DNA of 64,000 nucleotides from Paenibacillus polysaccharolyticus (GCF_900102085.1 NZ_FMVM01000006.1:73258-137257), one strand, 5' to 3'; positions 1 to 9,541 are shown, counted from the first letter of the stretch. A program made the numbers and translations. The notes: generated by a model not told the origin, from the sequence alone.

Positions 1-67
1 CGGAGCGGCCAGCCCTACCACTACTACTCATTTTTTGGTCTATCGCATTGTCCCCCCGCCTTGCTCT

Positions 68-106
68 GGCGCATCTGCCCAAGCCCTGCGGGCAGATGCG
101 CCTTTT
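68..106 (+). terminator. strong hairpin, probable terminator
   Basis: A perfect 13-bp inverted repeat (68-80 with 90-102) with a 9-nt loop is followed by TTTT on the plus strand. It would end a plus-strand transcript entering from left of the window. No gene could be supported in bases 1-267. Confidence 0.55.
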
Positions 107-176
107 GCCCACCCCCGTGCGAGGCAGGAGCGGAGGCATCATGATGCGCTGGAGGAGCGGAGCGTTCGCCTTTGAA

Positions 177-217
177 CCTCGGGGGCTTCCTTGCCTCAAT
201 CATTCAGGCCCCCGAGG
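177..217. other. GC-rich inverted repeat downstream of the permease operon
   Basis: Ten perfectly paired bases (177-186 with 208-217) lie just past the end of the minus-strand permease operon. There is no T-run on either side, so this is a stable hairpin, perhaps a 3' end processing or stability element, not a classical terminator. Confidence 0.4.
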
Positions 218-267
218 AGCAACAGCGACCGAAAGCGCACATGATGACGGAGCGGCATCTCCTCGCA

Positions 268-1104
268 CTATCCCTTAACGGACCCGGCAGTAATCCCCTG
301 AATGATATACTTCTGCATCAGCAGGAAGAAAATAATGATTGGCATGATCCCAAGTACCAGAGCAGGTAGCGCCAGATCCCACTGCTTTGTATATTGACCA
401 AACAGCGCGAAGGTTGCAATCGGAATGGTCCGCAGATTGGAGCTTTGCAGGATCAAGGATGGTAACAGATAGTCATTCCAAATCCAGAGCGTATTCAGAA
501 TAATGACGGTTACATACATCGGTTTCATCAGCGGGAAAACAATCCGAAAGAATACCCCATAGGCTGAACTGCCGTCCACACGGGCCGCTTCTTCGATCTC
601 AAGTGGCACCGATTTGACGAATCCATGAAACAGGAAGATGGACATCGGTGCTCCAAACCCGAGATAACAGATAATGAGTCCGCCGAGGCTGTCGATCAGT
701 CCCAAATTGCTGGTTACCGTAACCAGCGGGATCATGATAGACTGGAACGGAATCACCATTGCGGCGATAAACAGACCGAATAAGATCCGGTTGAACCGTG
801 TATTGCTGCGAACCATGCGGTACGCGGCCATGGAACTGATCAGCACGAGCAACAGATTGCTGACGATTGTTACAATCAGCGAGTTCATGAGCGCCGATGG
901 AAAGCTAATTTTCTCCCAAGCGTTCGCGTAGTTGCCCCACTGGAACACTTCCGGCCAGGCAGCCGAATTGGTAAGCAGGTCACCAAAGGTTTTAACCGAA
1001 TTCACAAACAGGAAGTAAAACGGAATCAGGAACAACAATCCGATCAACACCATAACAATCTCGGTAATTACGGTACCGAAGCGATAATTTTTCGTTGTTT
1101 CCAT
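268..1104 (-). CDS. carbohydrate ABC transporter permease (MalG type)
   Basis: Inner-membrane permease of 278 residues, the normal length for the MalG/AraQ class of sugar importers. The N-terminal membrane helix is at about 11-33. The cytoplasmic EAA loop that docks on the ATPase is visible around 171-195 (EEAARVDG followed by an IVFPL segment). The start ATG overlaps the stop codon of the upstream permease by one base (TGATG), indicating translational coupling. No substrate-binding protein or ATPase lies in the window. The binding protein may lie to the left, and the ATPase is probably a shared MsmX-type subunit (inference). The substrate cannot be told from sequence; the neighbouring YesM/YesN-type regulators suggest a plant oligosaccharide or similar sugar. 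Confidence 0.9.
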   Translation of the reverse strand: METTKNYRFGTVITEIVMVLIGLLFLIPFYFLFVNSVKTFGDLLTNSAAWPEVFQWGNYANAWEKISFPSALMNSLIVTIVSNLLLVLISSMAAYRMVRSNTRFNRILFGLFIAAMVIPFQSIMIPLVTVTSNLGLIDSLGGLIICYLGFGAPMSIFLFHGFVKSVPLEIEEAARVDGSSAYGVFFRIVFPLMKPMYVTVIILNTLWIWNDYLLPSLILQSSNLRTIPIATFALFGQYTKQWDLALPALVLGIMPIIIFFLLMQKYIIQGITAGSVKG

Positions 1105-1985
1105 CAGGCTTCAACCTCCTTGCTCTTCGTCAAACGAACCTGAACCATGGTGATGATGGCAACGATCACGAAGAATATAAATGCTTTGGCGGTTCCAATT
1201 CCGTACCGGTTGTTCACGAAGGCTTCATTGTAGATATTGAGTGCAACCGACTCGGTTGAACCAAACGGACCGCCTTTCGTGAGTGACAAGTTGAGATCAA
1301 ACATTTTGAACGACCAGGAGATCGCCAGAAACAGACAGATGGTTACACCAGGCATAATGAGTGGTAAAATAATGCTCCGTAGCACCTGACCGCGGCTGGC
1401 TCCATCAATCTCGGCAGCTTCCAGCAGATCAGGTGAGACATTCGTTAAGGATGAGATGTAGATAACCATCAGATAACCTGCGGTCTGCCATACAAACACG
1501 ATGACAATTCCCCAGAAGGCCGTCGGTTCATCTCCGAGCCACGGGAGGTTGAAGAAGGACCAACCCGTCACGTCGCCTACTGCTGAAAACCCTTTCACAA
1601 ATATGAATTGCCAGATAAACCCGAGTAACAATCCACCGATTACGTTAGGCATAAAAAAGATCGTACGCAGAATATTTCTCGTCTTGAGCGGTTTGGTCAG
1701 GAAGTAGGCCAAGAAAAAACCGATGACATTGGTGAGGATCACCCCTACAACGGTGAAGCGTACTGTGAACCAGAATGCATTCTGGAACTTGGGATCGTTT
1801 GCAAAAATATGCACGAAGTTATCAAGCCCAACCCAGTTAATGCTGGCAGATACTCCGTTCCAATCCGTAAAGGAATACATCATGCCAAGCAGGAAAGGGA
1901 CCACGATGATGAGAATAAAAAATACAACGGAGGGACCCACGAACACAAGCTGCTGTAACAGCTGTGAAGATTTGCGATGCTTCAT
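1104..1985 (-). CDS. sugar ABC transporter permease (MalF/UgpA type)
   Basis: Partner permease of the downstream MalG-type protein, together forming the heterodimeric membrane channel of a sugar importer. I chose the ATG at 1985 (MKHRKSSQLL), giving 293 residues, because GGGGAGAA sits just upstream; the open frame extends to 2066 without a good ribosome binding site. The first hydrophobic helix begins about 15 residues in. The EAA loop appears near the C-terminal third (LEAAEIDGASRG followed by IILPLIMPG). Expression is divergent from the histidine kinase gene at 2129, so the 143-bp gap should hold both promoters. Confidence 0.9.
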   Translation of the reverse strand: MKHRKSSQLLQQLVFVGPSVVFFILIIVVPFLLGMMYSFTDWNGVSASINWVGLDNFVHIFANDPKFQNAFWFTVRFTVVGVILTNVIGFFLAYFLTKPLKTRNILRTIFFMPNVIGGLLLGFIWQFIFVKGFSAVGDVTGWSFFNLPWLGDEPTAFWGIVIVFVWQTAGYLMVIYISSLTNVSPDLLEAAEIDGASRGQVLRSIILPLIMPGVTICLFLAISWSFKMFDLNLSLTKGGPFGSTESVALNIYNEAFVNNRYGIGTAKAFIFFVIVAIITMVQVRLTKSKEVEA

Positions 1986-2128
1986 ATCGTTCTCCCCTTC
2001 TATAGATGGATGATATTGGTCTCTTTTTCTATTAAACTCCAAAATCGTGAAGGGAAACACCGACACTCGTGAACATTTGGGTGTAAAATATTGTCCTCTC
2101 TTGACGAGTCACCAGAAGGGGTGTACTG

Positions 2129-3967
2129 ATGTCCAAATACTACAGTATCCGATCCAAGCTCATCGCCTTTATGCTAATTGCAACAACGATTCCGCTGTTG
2201 GCATCTATAAGCATGACCTTTATTCAGACCAAAACAGCCTTGCGAGAACAGGCACTGGAAGAGAATAAACGTCTTATTTATCAGGCTTCAACCAATCTCA
2301 ACAATTACGTCGATAACGTGGCACGGGCATCGCTCGCCATATACAATGATCCCACTTTCCTGCGGAATTTGGCTAAATTGCCGGGGGATTATCGGGCTGT
2401 TGCCGAGGTATATACAACGTTGCAAACGATCAGAGCCGCTGTACCGGATGTATTCCAGCTCTATCTGCATTCTTTTGTATCCAACCAATCCACCTTGATT
2501 ACCAACCCTTTCCCGAAGCGGGAGGAACGTAAGCAAGCCTATTCCGATTCACTGCATGGTAAAACAGGGGACGGAGGATCGGATATCTGGGTAGAATCTG
2601 CACATATGAGTCACACCTACGGTTTCAAGGCAGCTTCTCCTGACGATTCACCAAGAACCGTGATTACCTTGCACCGGATCATTCGGGATATCCCATCCCC
2701 TGAGCGACTGGGCGTTCTAGCGATTGACCTCAACATGAACAGTATTGTTGCGATCTGTAGCAGACTATATGATCCCGCTAAAGAGCAGATCTATGTCGTC
2801 GATGGGCAGAACCGGATTGTTTATCAAGGGCGTACCGAGATACAAGCGGACAATGAGGCTGGTCATCTGCAACAAGTGGCAGGAAGCACGCTCGAAGATG
2901 GACGAAACCTCGCCGGTTCGGCAAGGAATGCAGCTGGACATTTTGAACAAGATCAGTCCATGTATATATATCAGCAACTTGGAAGCAACTACGCGGACTG
3001 GACCATAGTGAAGCAAATTCCGAACGAAACGTTATATGCGAGAGCCACAGCGTTAACCTGGAACAATGCAATGATTGCTATTGCAGCGCTGATCCTTGTG
3101 ATCATGGCAACTTTATTCATTTCCATACGTATTACAGGTCCGCTCAAACAGCTCATGAGATACATGAATCAGATTCAGGCAGGACGCCTGCATGTGGATA
3201 TCCGTCTATCGAGCCGGGACGAATTCGGGGTACTCGCGAGGCATTTTCGGGATATGATGGATACTGTGAATAATTTGATCTTGCGAGAGTACCAGCTTGA
3301 ACTTGCGAACAAGACGAATCAGCTCAAAGCATTGCAAGCACAGATTAACCCGCATTTTCTATATAACACTTTACAATCCATTGGAACTCTGGCGTTACAA
3401 CAGCAAGGAAAACGAGCATATACCTTACTATCTTCCCTGTCCAAAATGCTGCGCTACAGCATGCGGGATCAGACCTGTGTAACCCTCCGCGAGGAAGCAG
3501 AGCATGCTCGGCTGTATCTGGAGCTACAGCAGGAACGTTTTGGTGAACGCCTGGAGGTACACATGGATTTTGCAGAGGATACATTATCTGTTCAGATGCC
3601 TCGCATGACATTGCAACCATTGATTGAGAACTATTTCAAACACGGAGCCGATGTACAGCCGGGAAAAGGATATATCTCCATCACTAGTCGCCAAGTAGAC
3701 AAACACTGGATAGTAATTGAATTGATCAACAACGGTCCAGTTATTCCTGAGTATAAACTGATTGAAATACGCGAATGGCTACAACCCCAAGAGACAGAAT
3801 CTTCAATGTCCTCCCAGGATTCTGCCATGTCCGAATCCATCGGTCTTCGCAATGTGGTACGCAGACTTGCACTTAACGCTCATCCCGGCATGCCTGCCAG
3901 GATCGAAATTGATAATTTGGAAGCAGGCGGTGTAAAACTTCAAGTCAAACTATACGCGGGAGAGTGA
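2129..3967 (+). CDS. sensor histidine kinase, YesM family
   Basis: A 612-residue membrane sensor kinase. Helix 1 is at about 12-32, followed by a long extracytoplasmic sensor region (roughly 33-310). Helix 2 is at about 313-335, followed by HAMP, then the His_kinase domain with the phosphoacceptor His409 in NPHFLYNTL, and an HATPase domain beginning at LQPLIENYFKHG. This is the YesM/LytS-like layout. RBS AAGGGG precedes the ATG. Its stop lies just before the cognate response regulator, and it diverges from the sugar permeases, so it most likely senses the sugar or its breakdown products and activates that importer (inference from context). Confidence 0.93.
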   Translation: MSKYYSIRSKLIAFMLIATTIPLLASISMTFIQTKTALREQALEENKRLIYQASTNLNNYVDNVARASLAIYNDPTFLRNLAKLPGDYRAVAEVYTTLQTIRAAVPDVFQLYLHSFVSNQSTLITNPFPKREERKQAYSDSLHGKTGDGGSDIWVESAHMSHTYGFKAASPDDSPRTVITLHRIIRDIPSPERLGVLAIDLNMNSIVAICSRLYDPAKEQIYVVDGQNRIVYQGRTEIQADNEAGHLQQVAGSTLEDGRNLAGSARNAAGHFEQDQSMYIYQQLGSNYADWTIVKQIPNETLYARATALTWNNAMIAIAALILVIMATLFISIRITGPLKQLMRYMNQIQAGRLHVDIRLSSRDEFGVLARHFRDMMDTVNNLILREYQLELANKTNQLKALQAQINPHFLYNTLQSIGTLALQQQGKRAYTLLSSLSKMLRYSMRDQTCVTLREEAEHARLYLELQQERFGERLEVHMDFAEDTLSVQMPRMTLQPLIENYFKHGADVQPGKGYISITSRQVDKHWIVIELINNGPVIPEYKLIEIREWLQPQETESSMSSQDSAMSESIGLRNVVRRLALNAHPGMPARIEIDNLEAGGVKLQVKLYAGE

Positions 3968-3972
3968 ACAAC

Positions 3973-5601
3973 ATGAAAGCACTGCTTGTTGATGATGAAC
4001 AGCATGTCCGCCATGCGATCCAGCTCCTTGGTCATTGGGATGACCTGGGAATTGACGTATTGCTCGAAGCAGCAGACGGAAATGAAGCGATCGAGGCAAT
4101 TACAGCGCATCAACCTGAGATCATACTGAGCGATATGCGAATGCCTGGCAAGGATGGAATGGCATTGCTTGAATGGATCTCAGCACATGCTCCACATTGT
4201 AAAGTTATTGTTATTAGCGGATACGACGATTTTGAACTGGTAAGACATGCAATAAGGCATGGCGGCATGGACTATTTACTGAAACCCGTCGAAGCTGACG
4301 AACTGAATGCCTCCTTGATGAAGGCAGTGAAATCTTGGGAAGAGGAGCATACCTTACGCACAGAGTCCACCAAACAATCCATCGTGGTGAATCGCATGCG
4401 TCCGCATTATCAGGATCGTCTGCTCACCGAGCTGGCCATTGGCAGAGGTAATACTTCCGCACATATTCAGCGATTACAGGAAGAATTGAATCTCCCCCGC
4501 CTCATTCCGATGTGCTGTGTAGCCGTCACCAGTCTGTCTCATCTGGATGCGGATTGTTTAGCGAAATATCGCAGTCAACCAGATCTGCTCGTGTTCTCCG
4601 TGCTTAACATCTGCGCGGAGATGATGCGCACACCAGATGAAGGCGTCACCTTTCGTCAGCTCAACCAGCCGGATGAAATTGTTCTGTTGCATTGGGGGGA
4701 ACCGTCCTCACTGGTACGCATCCTGGACAGCATTAACGATGGATTGGAGCAGACGATTCAGCGCAGGCTTCATTTTGGGATATCTACTTGTGAAAACTAC
4801 CCTGCCGGTATTTCCGGAGCCTATCTGGATGCCAGCTCTAAATTGTGGCGACGCAACACTATACTTACGCAGCGGCGTATTCACTCTACCCTTGAATCTT
4901 CGAGCAGGAATAAGGGTCAACGTTTGACTGTTTTTGAAGAGCCTATGCGTATAGCTGCCTTGAGCTGTCATGCTACCAGTGTAACCGATACCGTCACAGC
5001 GTGGCTTGAGCCGTTTACCAAGCTGGAGGTGATCAGTGCAGAGCAACTGCAACAATGGATGCAAGAGCTGGAATGGATGCTCAGCCGTTGGCTAGATGAT
5101 GCCGATGGCCAGCTCTCCCCCGAGGAAGAAAGTGCCGAGGATCAGTTCCCTCCTTTTGCCGAATTGCCTTTCGACGCTGAAGGTTTGCTTTCGTTCCCGC
5201 TTCTTCGCTCTCTGCTGGAGCAACGATTGCTTGCCGCCGGAAAAGCACTCACAGCTCAGCGTCACGCCGATCCTGATCCTATGCGCGAAATCGCTCGCTA
5301 CATGGAAGCTCATTATCAGGAGGACTTGTCATTGCAACAGATTGCCGCACGCTTTTATCTGAGTAGGGAGTACATTTCTCGGAAATTCAAACAGCAGTTC
5401 GGGTTGAACTGGTCAGAATATCTCGGCAAGCTGCGGATTAACAATGCTAAGCTCCTGCTACAAAACCCTTCTCTGCGAGTTGCCAAAGTCTCGGAAATGG
5501 TCGGCTTTCAGGATGAAAAATATTTCAGCAAAGTGTTTAAAAAAATAGAGGGCATCACCCCCGCAGAATATCGCAAAACCATATCTGGAACCGGTAATTA
5601 A
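3973..5601 (+). CDS. AraC-type response regulator, YesN family
   Basis: Receiver domain at about 1-120 with the acidic pair near the N-terminus (LLVDDE) and the phosphoacceptor Asp54 in LSDMRMPG. A divergent middle region follows, then a C-terminal pair of AraC helix-turn-helix motifs (DLSLQQIAARFYLSREYISR, then VAKVSEMVGFQDEKYFSKVF). The total is 542 residues, typical for YesN proteins. A GTG at 3964 would overlap the kinase stop, but the ATG at 3973 sits at a better distance from GGGAG. It forms a two-gene operon with the kinase and probably activates the divergent permease promoter. Confidence 0.92.
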   Translation: MKALLVDDEQHVRHAIQLLGHWDDLGIDVLLEAADGNEAIEAITAHQPEIILSDMRMPGKDGMALLEWISAHAPHCKVIVISGYDDFELVRHAIRHGGMDYLLKPVEADELNASLMKAVKSWEEEHTLRTESTKQSIVVNRMRPHYQDRLLTELAIGRGNTSAHIQRLQEELNLPRLIPMCCVAVTSLSHLDADCLAKYRSQPDLLVFSVLNICAEMMRTPDEGVTFRQLNQPDEIVLLHWGEPSSLVRILDSINDGLEQTIQRRLHFGISTCENYPAGISGAYLDASSKLWRRNTILTQRRIHSTLESSSRNKGQRLTVFEEPMRIAALSCHATSVTDTVTAWLEPFTKLEVISAEQLQQWMQELEWMLSRWLDDADGQLSPEEESAEDQFPPFAELPFDAEGLLSFPLLRSLLEQRLLAAGKALTAQRHADPDPMREIARYMEAHYQEDLSLQQIAARFYLSREYISRKFKQQFGLNWSEYLGKLRINNAKLLLQNPSLRVAKVSEMVGFQDEKYFSKVFKKIEGITPAEYRKTISGTGN

Positions 5602-5616
5602 CATCCCTGTTTCGAT

Positions 5617-5661
5617 TAAAAAAGAGGACTTCTCGACATGATCTGTCGGAAGTCCTCTTTA
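5617..5661. terminator. bidirectional terminator
   Basis: A 12-bp perfect stem (5621-5632 with 5649-5660) is flanked by A-runs and T-runs. It can end the two-component operon on the plus strand and the small membrane protein gene on the minus strand. Confidence 0.8.
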
Positions 5662-5691
5662 TGTCTTACGTATACATCAATGCAAGTTTAG

Positions 5692-5865
5692 TCAGGATGG
5701 CTTACTCGCTCTCTTTTTTCTAAAATAATATATCATTCGAAAGACTGCTCCTATTACAAAAACGGTCATAAACACATAAGGGAGGTTATCCCCTGTTTTC
5801 TGAGCCATAATGGGGAAATAGATTACACTGAACAGCAATATGAGGATATCCAGATAGAACAACAC
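5692..5865 (-). CDS. small two-helix membrane protein, start uncertain
   Basis: An open frame between 5692 and at least 5886 encodes a hydrophobic mini-protein. It has two probable membrane helices (LFYLDILILLFSVIYFPIMA and YVFMTVFVIGAVF) and a basic C-terminus (YYFRKKRASKPS). There is no ATG at the expected place: the strong purine tract (AAAGGGGG) is followed by ATA, ATC and GTC codons. The first conventional start is a GTG at 5865, giving 57 residues but with a poor ribosome binding site. A rare start codon, or a mutated start, are both possible. I do not recognise the family. The orientation matches the next gene at 5966 but the two are separately spaced. Confidence 0.5.
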   Translation of the reverse strand: MLFYLDILILLFSVIYFPIMAQKTGDNLPYVFMTVFVIGAVFRMIYYFRKKRASKPS

Positions 5866-5965
5866 TTTCCAATACGTATTGACGATTATACCCCCTTTTA
5901 TTTACCAAATATGGTGCCATTAAAAGTATTGTATCATATCAATCCATATTGGACGGGAGTGATGG

Positions 5966-6931
5966 TTACCGATCTTTCAGGATCACACCAGGCACAAGCC
6001 GGATATAAATCAACTCTCCTGCAAGCTCCACTATCGTCTGTGTGACGATAACTGCCGCAGCAATGGTTGCCCACTCTGGCGAGAGGGATAATGCCAATGG
6101 CAAAACAACCAGCGAATTACGGGTTGCCGCACTAAAAATCAGCGCCCGACCAGCACCTGTATCGAGTCGGAAGAGCTTTGCAATAAACCTGGATATGAAG
6201 GGCATAATGATGAGGAATGCAGCATAGATCGGAATGACATTCACAATACTGTTCAGATCATTGTAGACCTTGCCAATCTGGGAAGCTACCACAACGACCA
6301 GGGCGAGTGCCATCATCGGAACCGGGAGCCATGCCGTCGCATGAAGCAGCCGCTGCGCACTTCCGCCTTTTTTGCACAATACTTGTGTCATCAATGCGAG
6401 CAATAGCGGAACAACAATCAGCAGCATGAAAGCCTCTACAAACGGCCCTGCCTTCATTATTGTGGCTGCATCACTGCCCATGAATAACCAGAGATACCCC
6501 GGAAGCAAAATCATTTGAACTACAAACAGCAGCGGAGTTGCTGCCAGCATCAGCTTCTCGTTCCCCTTCCCGAGCTGTGTAAACACAATGACGTAATCAA
6601 TACAAGGAGTTAACAAAACTAGATAGACTCCTATCAACACATCAGGCGATTGCGGAAAAACAAGCGTAAGCGGCCAGACCACAATTGGAACAGCGATAAA
6701 ATTCGCGATGAGCAGCGCAGCCATAAAATGCAGATTGGACCAAGATGCCCGAAGCTCTGTAAACGGAATCTGCACGAACATGCTATAGAGAAGCACGGCA
6801 AGAACTGGAGACACCGCATAGTGCAGTGCATTGCCCCAAGCCGGAGCGGCTAGCCCGATCCATGCACCTGCAAATAGAGCCATCACATAGAACCAGGTCT
6901 GTTGTCTCTCCATTGTTTCTCTTGTTATCAT
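5966..6931 (-). CDS. ACR3-like / bile acid:sodium symporter family transporter
   Basis: About ten membrane helices in 321 residues. TPCIDYVIVFTQLGKGNE carries the conserved Cys of the arsenite exporter ACR3 branch, and AATRNSLVVLPLALSL matches the second signature helix of the superfamily. The role is probably efflux of arsenite or a related oxyanion driven by the membrane potential (family knowledge); no arsR, arsC or other ars gene is adjacent, so the substrate is uncertain. I placed the start at the ATG at 6931 because GGGGGGAGAG lies directly before it; the frame extends 26 codons further upstream. It is divergent from the TspO-like gene. Confidence 0.72.
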   Translation of the reverse strand: MITRETMERQQTWFYVMALFAGAWIGLAAPAWGNALHYAVSPVLAVLLYSMFVQIPFTELRASWSNLHFMAALLIANFIAVPIVVWPLTLVFPQSPDVLIGVYLVLLTPCIDYVIVFTQLGKGNEKLMLAATPLLFVVQMILLPGYLWLFMGSDAATIMKAGPFVEAFMLLIVVPLLLALMTQVLCKKGGSAQRLLHATAWLPVPMMALALVVVVASQIGKVYNDLNSIVNVIPIYAAFLIIMPFISRFIAKLFRLDTGAGRALIFSAATRNSLVVLPLALSLSPEWATIAAAVIVTQTIVELAGELIYIRLVPGVILKDR

Positions 6932-7162
6932 CTCTCCCCCCCTACTGTATGAAAACACTCCTATGGACATATTCACGCCTGAAGTCGCGTACATTGGGAC
7001 AGAGTACACTCCGTTCCAATAAGCTAGACCATGCGAGGTCTCCGGAAGGTGAGCGTTCTCAAATTTTGAAAACAGATTATTAAAACACGTCTTTAGTGGG
7101 TATATTCATTGTAGACTGACCCGTGGTTCATTACATTGATTAAAAAACAAGGAGGAAACACC

Positions 7163-7921
7163 ATGTCCCGTAACAATCCATATAAGTGGTTAAACGCCAT
7201 CGGTTTTATTGCTGTGATTATTGTAAACTATCTCTCTAACGCGCTGCCGATTGGCGGCAAAACCAACAAGGAAGTTTCGGATATGTACCCTGTACTGCTG
7301 ACACCTTCGGGTTATGCCTTTGCGATATGGGGGCTGATCTACCTGCTTCTCGCAGGTTTTATTATCTATCAGTTCACCCCTGCCTCCTGGAAAAATAATT
7401 CGATTACCCGCCTCGGATACTGGTTTCTCGCCAGCTGCGCCTTTAATGTCGCCTGGATTTTCGCCTTTCAAAATCTCAAGACTGGACTCGCGCTACTGAT
7501 CATCGTATTGTTGTTGCTTACTCTGATTATGCTGTACGTCAAAACACGTGCGATCACTATGCCAACCACGGCTGAAATCTGGCTAGTCAAACTGCCATTC
7601 AGCATCTATCTCGGATGGGTTAGCGTAGCAACCATCGTTAACACAGCCGTTTATTTGTACAAAATCGGATGGGATGGATTCGGCATCAGTGAAACGGCAT
7701 GGACGATCATTATGCTGATCGTTGGTATGGTTCTGGCCGTGCTTGTCAGCTTCCGGTACCGTGACAGTGTGTACCCACTCGTATTCACTTGGGCATACAT
7801 TGCTATCGCTCTCAAACAAAAGGATGTCATCTCTGTCTACTATACGGGGATTATCATTGCCATCGTTCTGGCGATCTACGCCGTGTGGCTGTTCCTTGCG
7901 CGCAATCAAGACCGTGATTGA
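7163..7921 (+). CDS. TspO/MBR-related tryptophan-rich membrane protein
   Basis: A 252-residue integral membrane protein with about seven helices, longer than the five-helix TspO core (about 160 residues). It shows the Pro- and Trp-containing segment of the family (LTPSGYAFAIWGLIYLLLAG) and a second Trp-rich helix pair (FNVAWIFAF and IYLGWVSVATIVN). The ATG at 7163 follows AAGGAGG at a proper distance, so the nine upstream codons are excluded. TspO-like proteins bind porphyrins or lipids, but the role of this extended bacterial form is not established. It stands alone in its transcription unit. Confidence 0.75.
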   Translation: MSRNNPYKWLNAIGFIAVIIVNYLSNALPIGGKTNKEVSDMYPVLLTPSGYAFAIWGLIYLLLAGFIIYQFTPASWKNNSITRLGYWFLASCAFNVAWIFAFQNLKTGLALLIIVLLLLTLIMLYVKTRAITMPTTAEIWLVKLPFSIYLGWVSVATIVNTAVYLYKIGWDGFGISETAWTIIMLIVGMVLAVLVSFRYRDSVYPLVFTWAYIAIALKQKDVISVYYTGIIIAIVLAIYAVWLFLARNQDRD

Positions 7922-8278
7922 GTACCCTTTTCTATCAGTTGAACTAAAGACTTTACACACCCACTTCGATGACAGAATAACCTTCCAATCGCTGTTATCC
8001 CCAGATTTTTTTGATTCCCTTTTTAAAAGGGAAAATCCGGTGATAAAGGCGAAGCCTATGCTTCCGATGTAGCTTTCTTTCAGAAAGCTTTTAGCTTCGC
8101 TTTTCCAGGTTTTTTCTGTCCTCTCCGTTATCGTGTAAATGAATCGTCCAACTTATAAAATAAACCGTAAACCAAAAAGCCGATTTTCAGGTCAAACGAC
8201 CCTTAATCGGCTTTTTGCTGTAGTTGTAGGTGCTACAGGATTCAATCGCTCATCCTGTGACAAGGCTGAAATATGATC
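7922..8278. other. intergenic region, no gene seen
   Basis: The 357 bases between the TspO-like gene and RidA hold no convincing frame. There is a small hairpin at about 8071-8089 (AGCTTTCT paired with AGAAAGCT) and the bidirectional terminator at 8174-8216. Confidence 0.6.
8174..8216. terminator. bidirectional terminator between convergent genes
   Basis: A perfect 12-bp inverted repeat (AAAAAGCCGATT with AATCGGCTTTTT) separates the TspO-like gene on the plus strand from RidA on the minus strand. Confidence 0.85.
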
Positions 8279-8653
8279 CTATTTCAGCGCGATCACTTCG
8301 ATCTCAACCAGTGCATCCTTCGGCAAACGCGCAACTTCCACAGCACTGCGTGCAGGATAAGGCTGCGTAAAGAAGCTGCTATATACTTCGTTGACAGGAA
8401 CGAAGTCATTCATATCTTTCAGGAATACAGTTGTTTTCACCACTTTATCCATGCTTGTGCCTGCTGCTTCGAGAATTGCTTTAACATTACTGAGAGACAG
8501 ACGAGTCTGTTCCTGTACATCCGCACCAAATTCACCGGTTTGCGGATTAAGGCCAAGCTGACCAGACGTATAGATGAAATCACCAGCATCTACGGCCTGA
8601 CTGTATGGACCAATGGCGCCTGGCGCCTGTTCGGTCGAGATTGCTTTTTTCAT
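8279..8653 (-). CDS. ridA: RidA family enamine/imine deaminase
   Basis: A 124-residue cytosolic protein of the YjgF/YER057c/UK114 family, which hydrolyses reactive 2-aminoacrylate and related enamines from PLP enzymes and so protects other enzymes. The N-terminus (AISTEQAPGAIGPYSQAVDA) and the catalytic C-terminal motif (PARSAVEVARLPKDALVEIE, with the substrate-binding Arg and the Glu near residue 120) are intact. Length equals the family norm. It is a single gene between a terminator and the next minus-strand gene, so probably its own unit. Confidence 0.95.
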   Translation of the reverse strand: MKKAISTEQAPGAIGPYSQAVDAGDFIYTSGQLGLNPQTGEFGADVQEQTRLSLSNVKAILEAAGTSMDKVVKTTVFLKDMNDFVPVNEVYSSFFTQPYPARSAVEVARLPKDALVEIEVIALK

Positions 8654-8784
8654 TCGACAGGTACTCCTTTGTGTTTGCTACCCCGCCACGACATGGAGAC
8701 AAGGCGTGCTTTTATTTTTAAAACCTATTATACCATGCACCTGTTCTGACAAGAAACGTTTGTCTCCCTGCGCCCTTGCAAGTC

Positions 8785-9477
8785 TTAAGCGTCCTGTACC
8801 CCAAGCGCATGAATCACTTCATTGGGATAAACATGATTGCCCTTCGTCTGTACCATTGCGACATTTCTCATCGCTTGAGCAATCGTTGACGCTTGAATGG
8901 CCCGATATTTGTCTAAACGCCCTTTCATCCAGCGATCCAGAAAAGTCATCACATGTGCAGCGAATTGTTCACCCGCACGTTTCTCGCCTCGATCCCCCAG
9001 AATAAGAGATGGACGAAAAATGTGTAAGGCACGGAACCCGATACTCGAAAGTGCATCCTCCATCTCACCCTTGGTCCGACTATAAAACACACGCGAATCC
9101 GCATTCGCTCCCATCGAGGAAATCACTAGCATCTGCTCCACACCATGCTGATTTGCCAGCGTCGCTGCGCGAACCGGATAGTGATAATCCACTTCACGGA
9201 AGTTCTCCTGACTGCCTGCTTTCTTGATCGTCGTACCCAGACAGCAATACAGGTCATCGATTCCTTCAAACAAATGCCCTTGACCCTCAAGCTGTTCCCA
9301 GTCTACAACGTATTGCTTCAGTGCAGGATGTTCCAGATCAAGTCTGCGTCTGACCAGAATACGAACCTCGCTGTATGCGGGGTGCCCGAGCAGATTGTGA
9401 ACCAAAAGCCCACCCACCAGTCCAGTAGCCCCGATCACCATCGCTTTGCGTTCAGGATGATGCATCTCTCCAACCAC
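8785..9477 (-). CDS. NAD(P)-binding oxidoreductase, HTATIP2/YwnB-like
   Basis: An atypical short-chain dehydrogenase of 230 residues. The Rossmann nucleotide-binding motif is at the N-terminus (VIGATGLVGGLL), the cofactor ribose loop follows (LVRRRLDLEHP), and YSRTKGEMEDAL gives the Tyr-x-x-x-Lys pair. The fold and motifs match the NmrA-like/HTATIP2 group; the substrate is unknown. The frame starts with GTG at 9477; an ATG at 9465 would place TTGGAGAG too close to the start, so the choice is uncertain by four codons. Confidence 0.82.
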   Translation of the reverse strand: MVGEMHHPERKAMVIGATGLVGGLLVHNLLGHPAYSEVRILVRRRLDLEHPALKQYVVDWEQLEGQGHLFEGIDDLYCCLGTTIKKAGSQENFREVDYHYPVRAATLANQHGVEQMLVISSMGANADSRVFYSRTKGEMEDALSSIGFRALHIFRPSLILGDRGEKRAGEQFAAHVMTFLDRWMKGRLDKYRAIQASTIAQAMRNVAMVQTKGNHVYPNEVIHALGVQDA

Positions 9478-9541
9478 CCCAATCTATTCATATATAGCTG
9501 AGTATTATATCAAAGAACATCGTAATCAGCTTTTTTTGTTG

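Noticed and set aside
48..369. Two short plus-strand frames at the left edge
   Set aside because: They run through perfect hairpins and have no ribosome binding site, and the second overlaps the permease gene.
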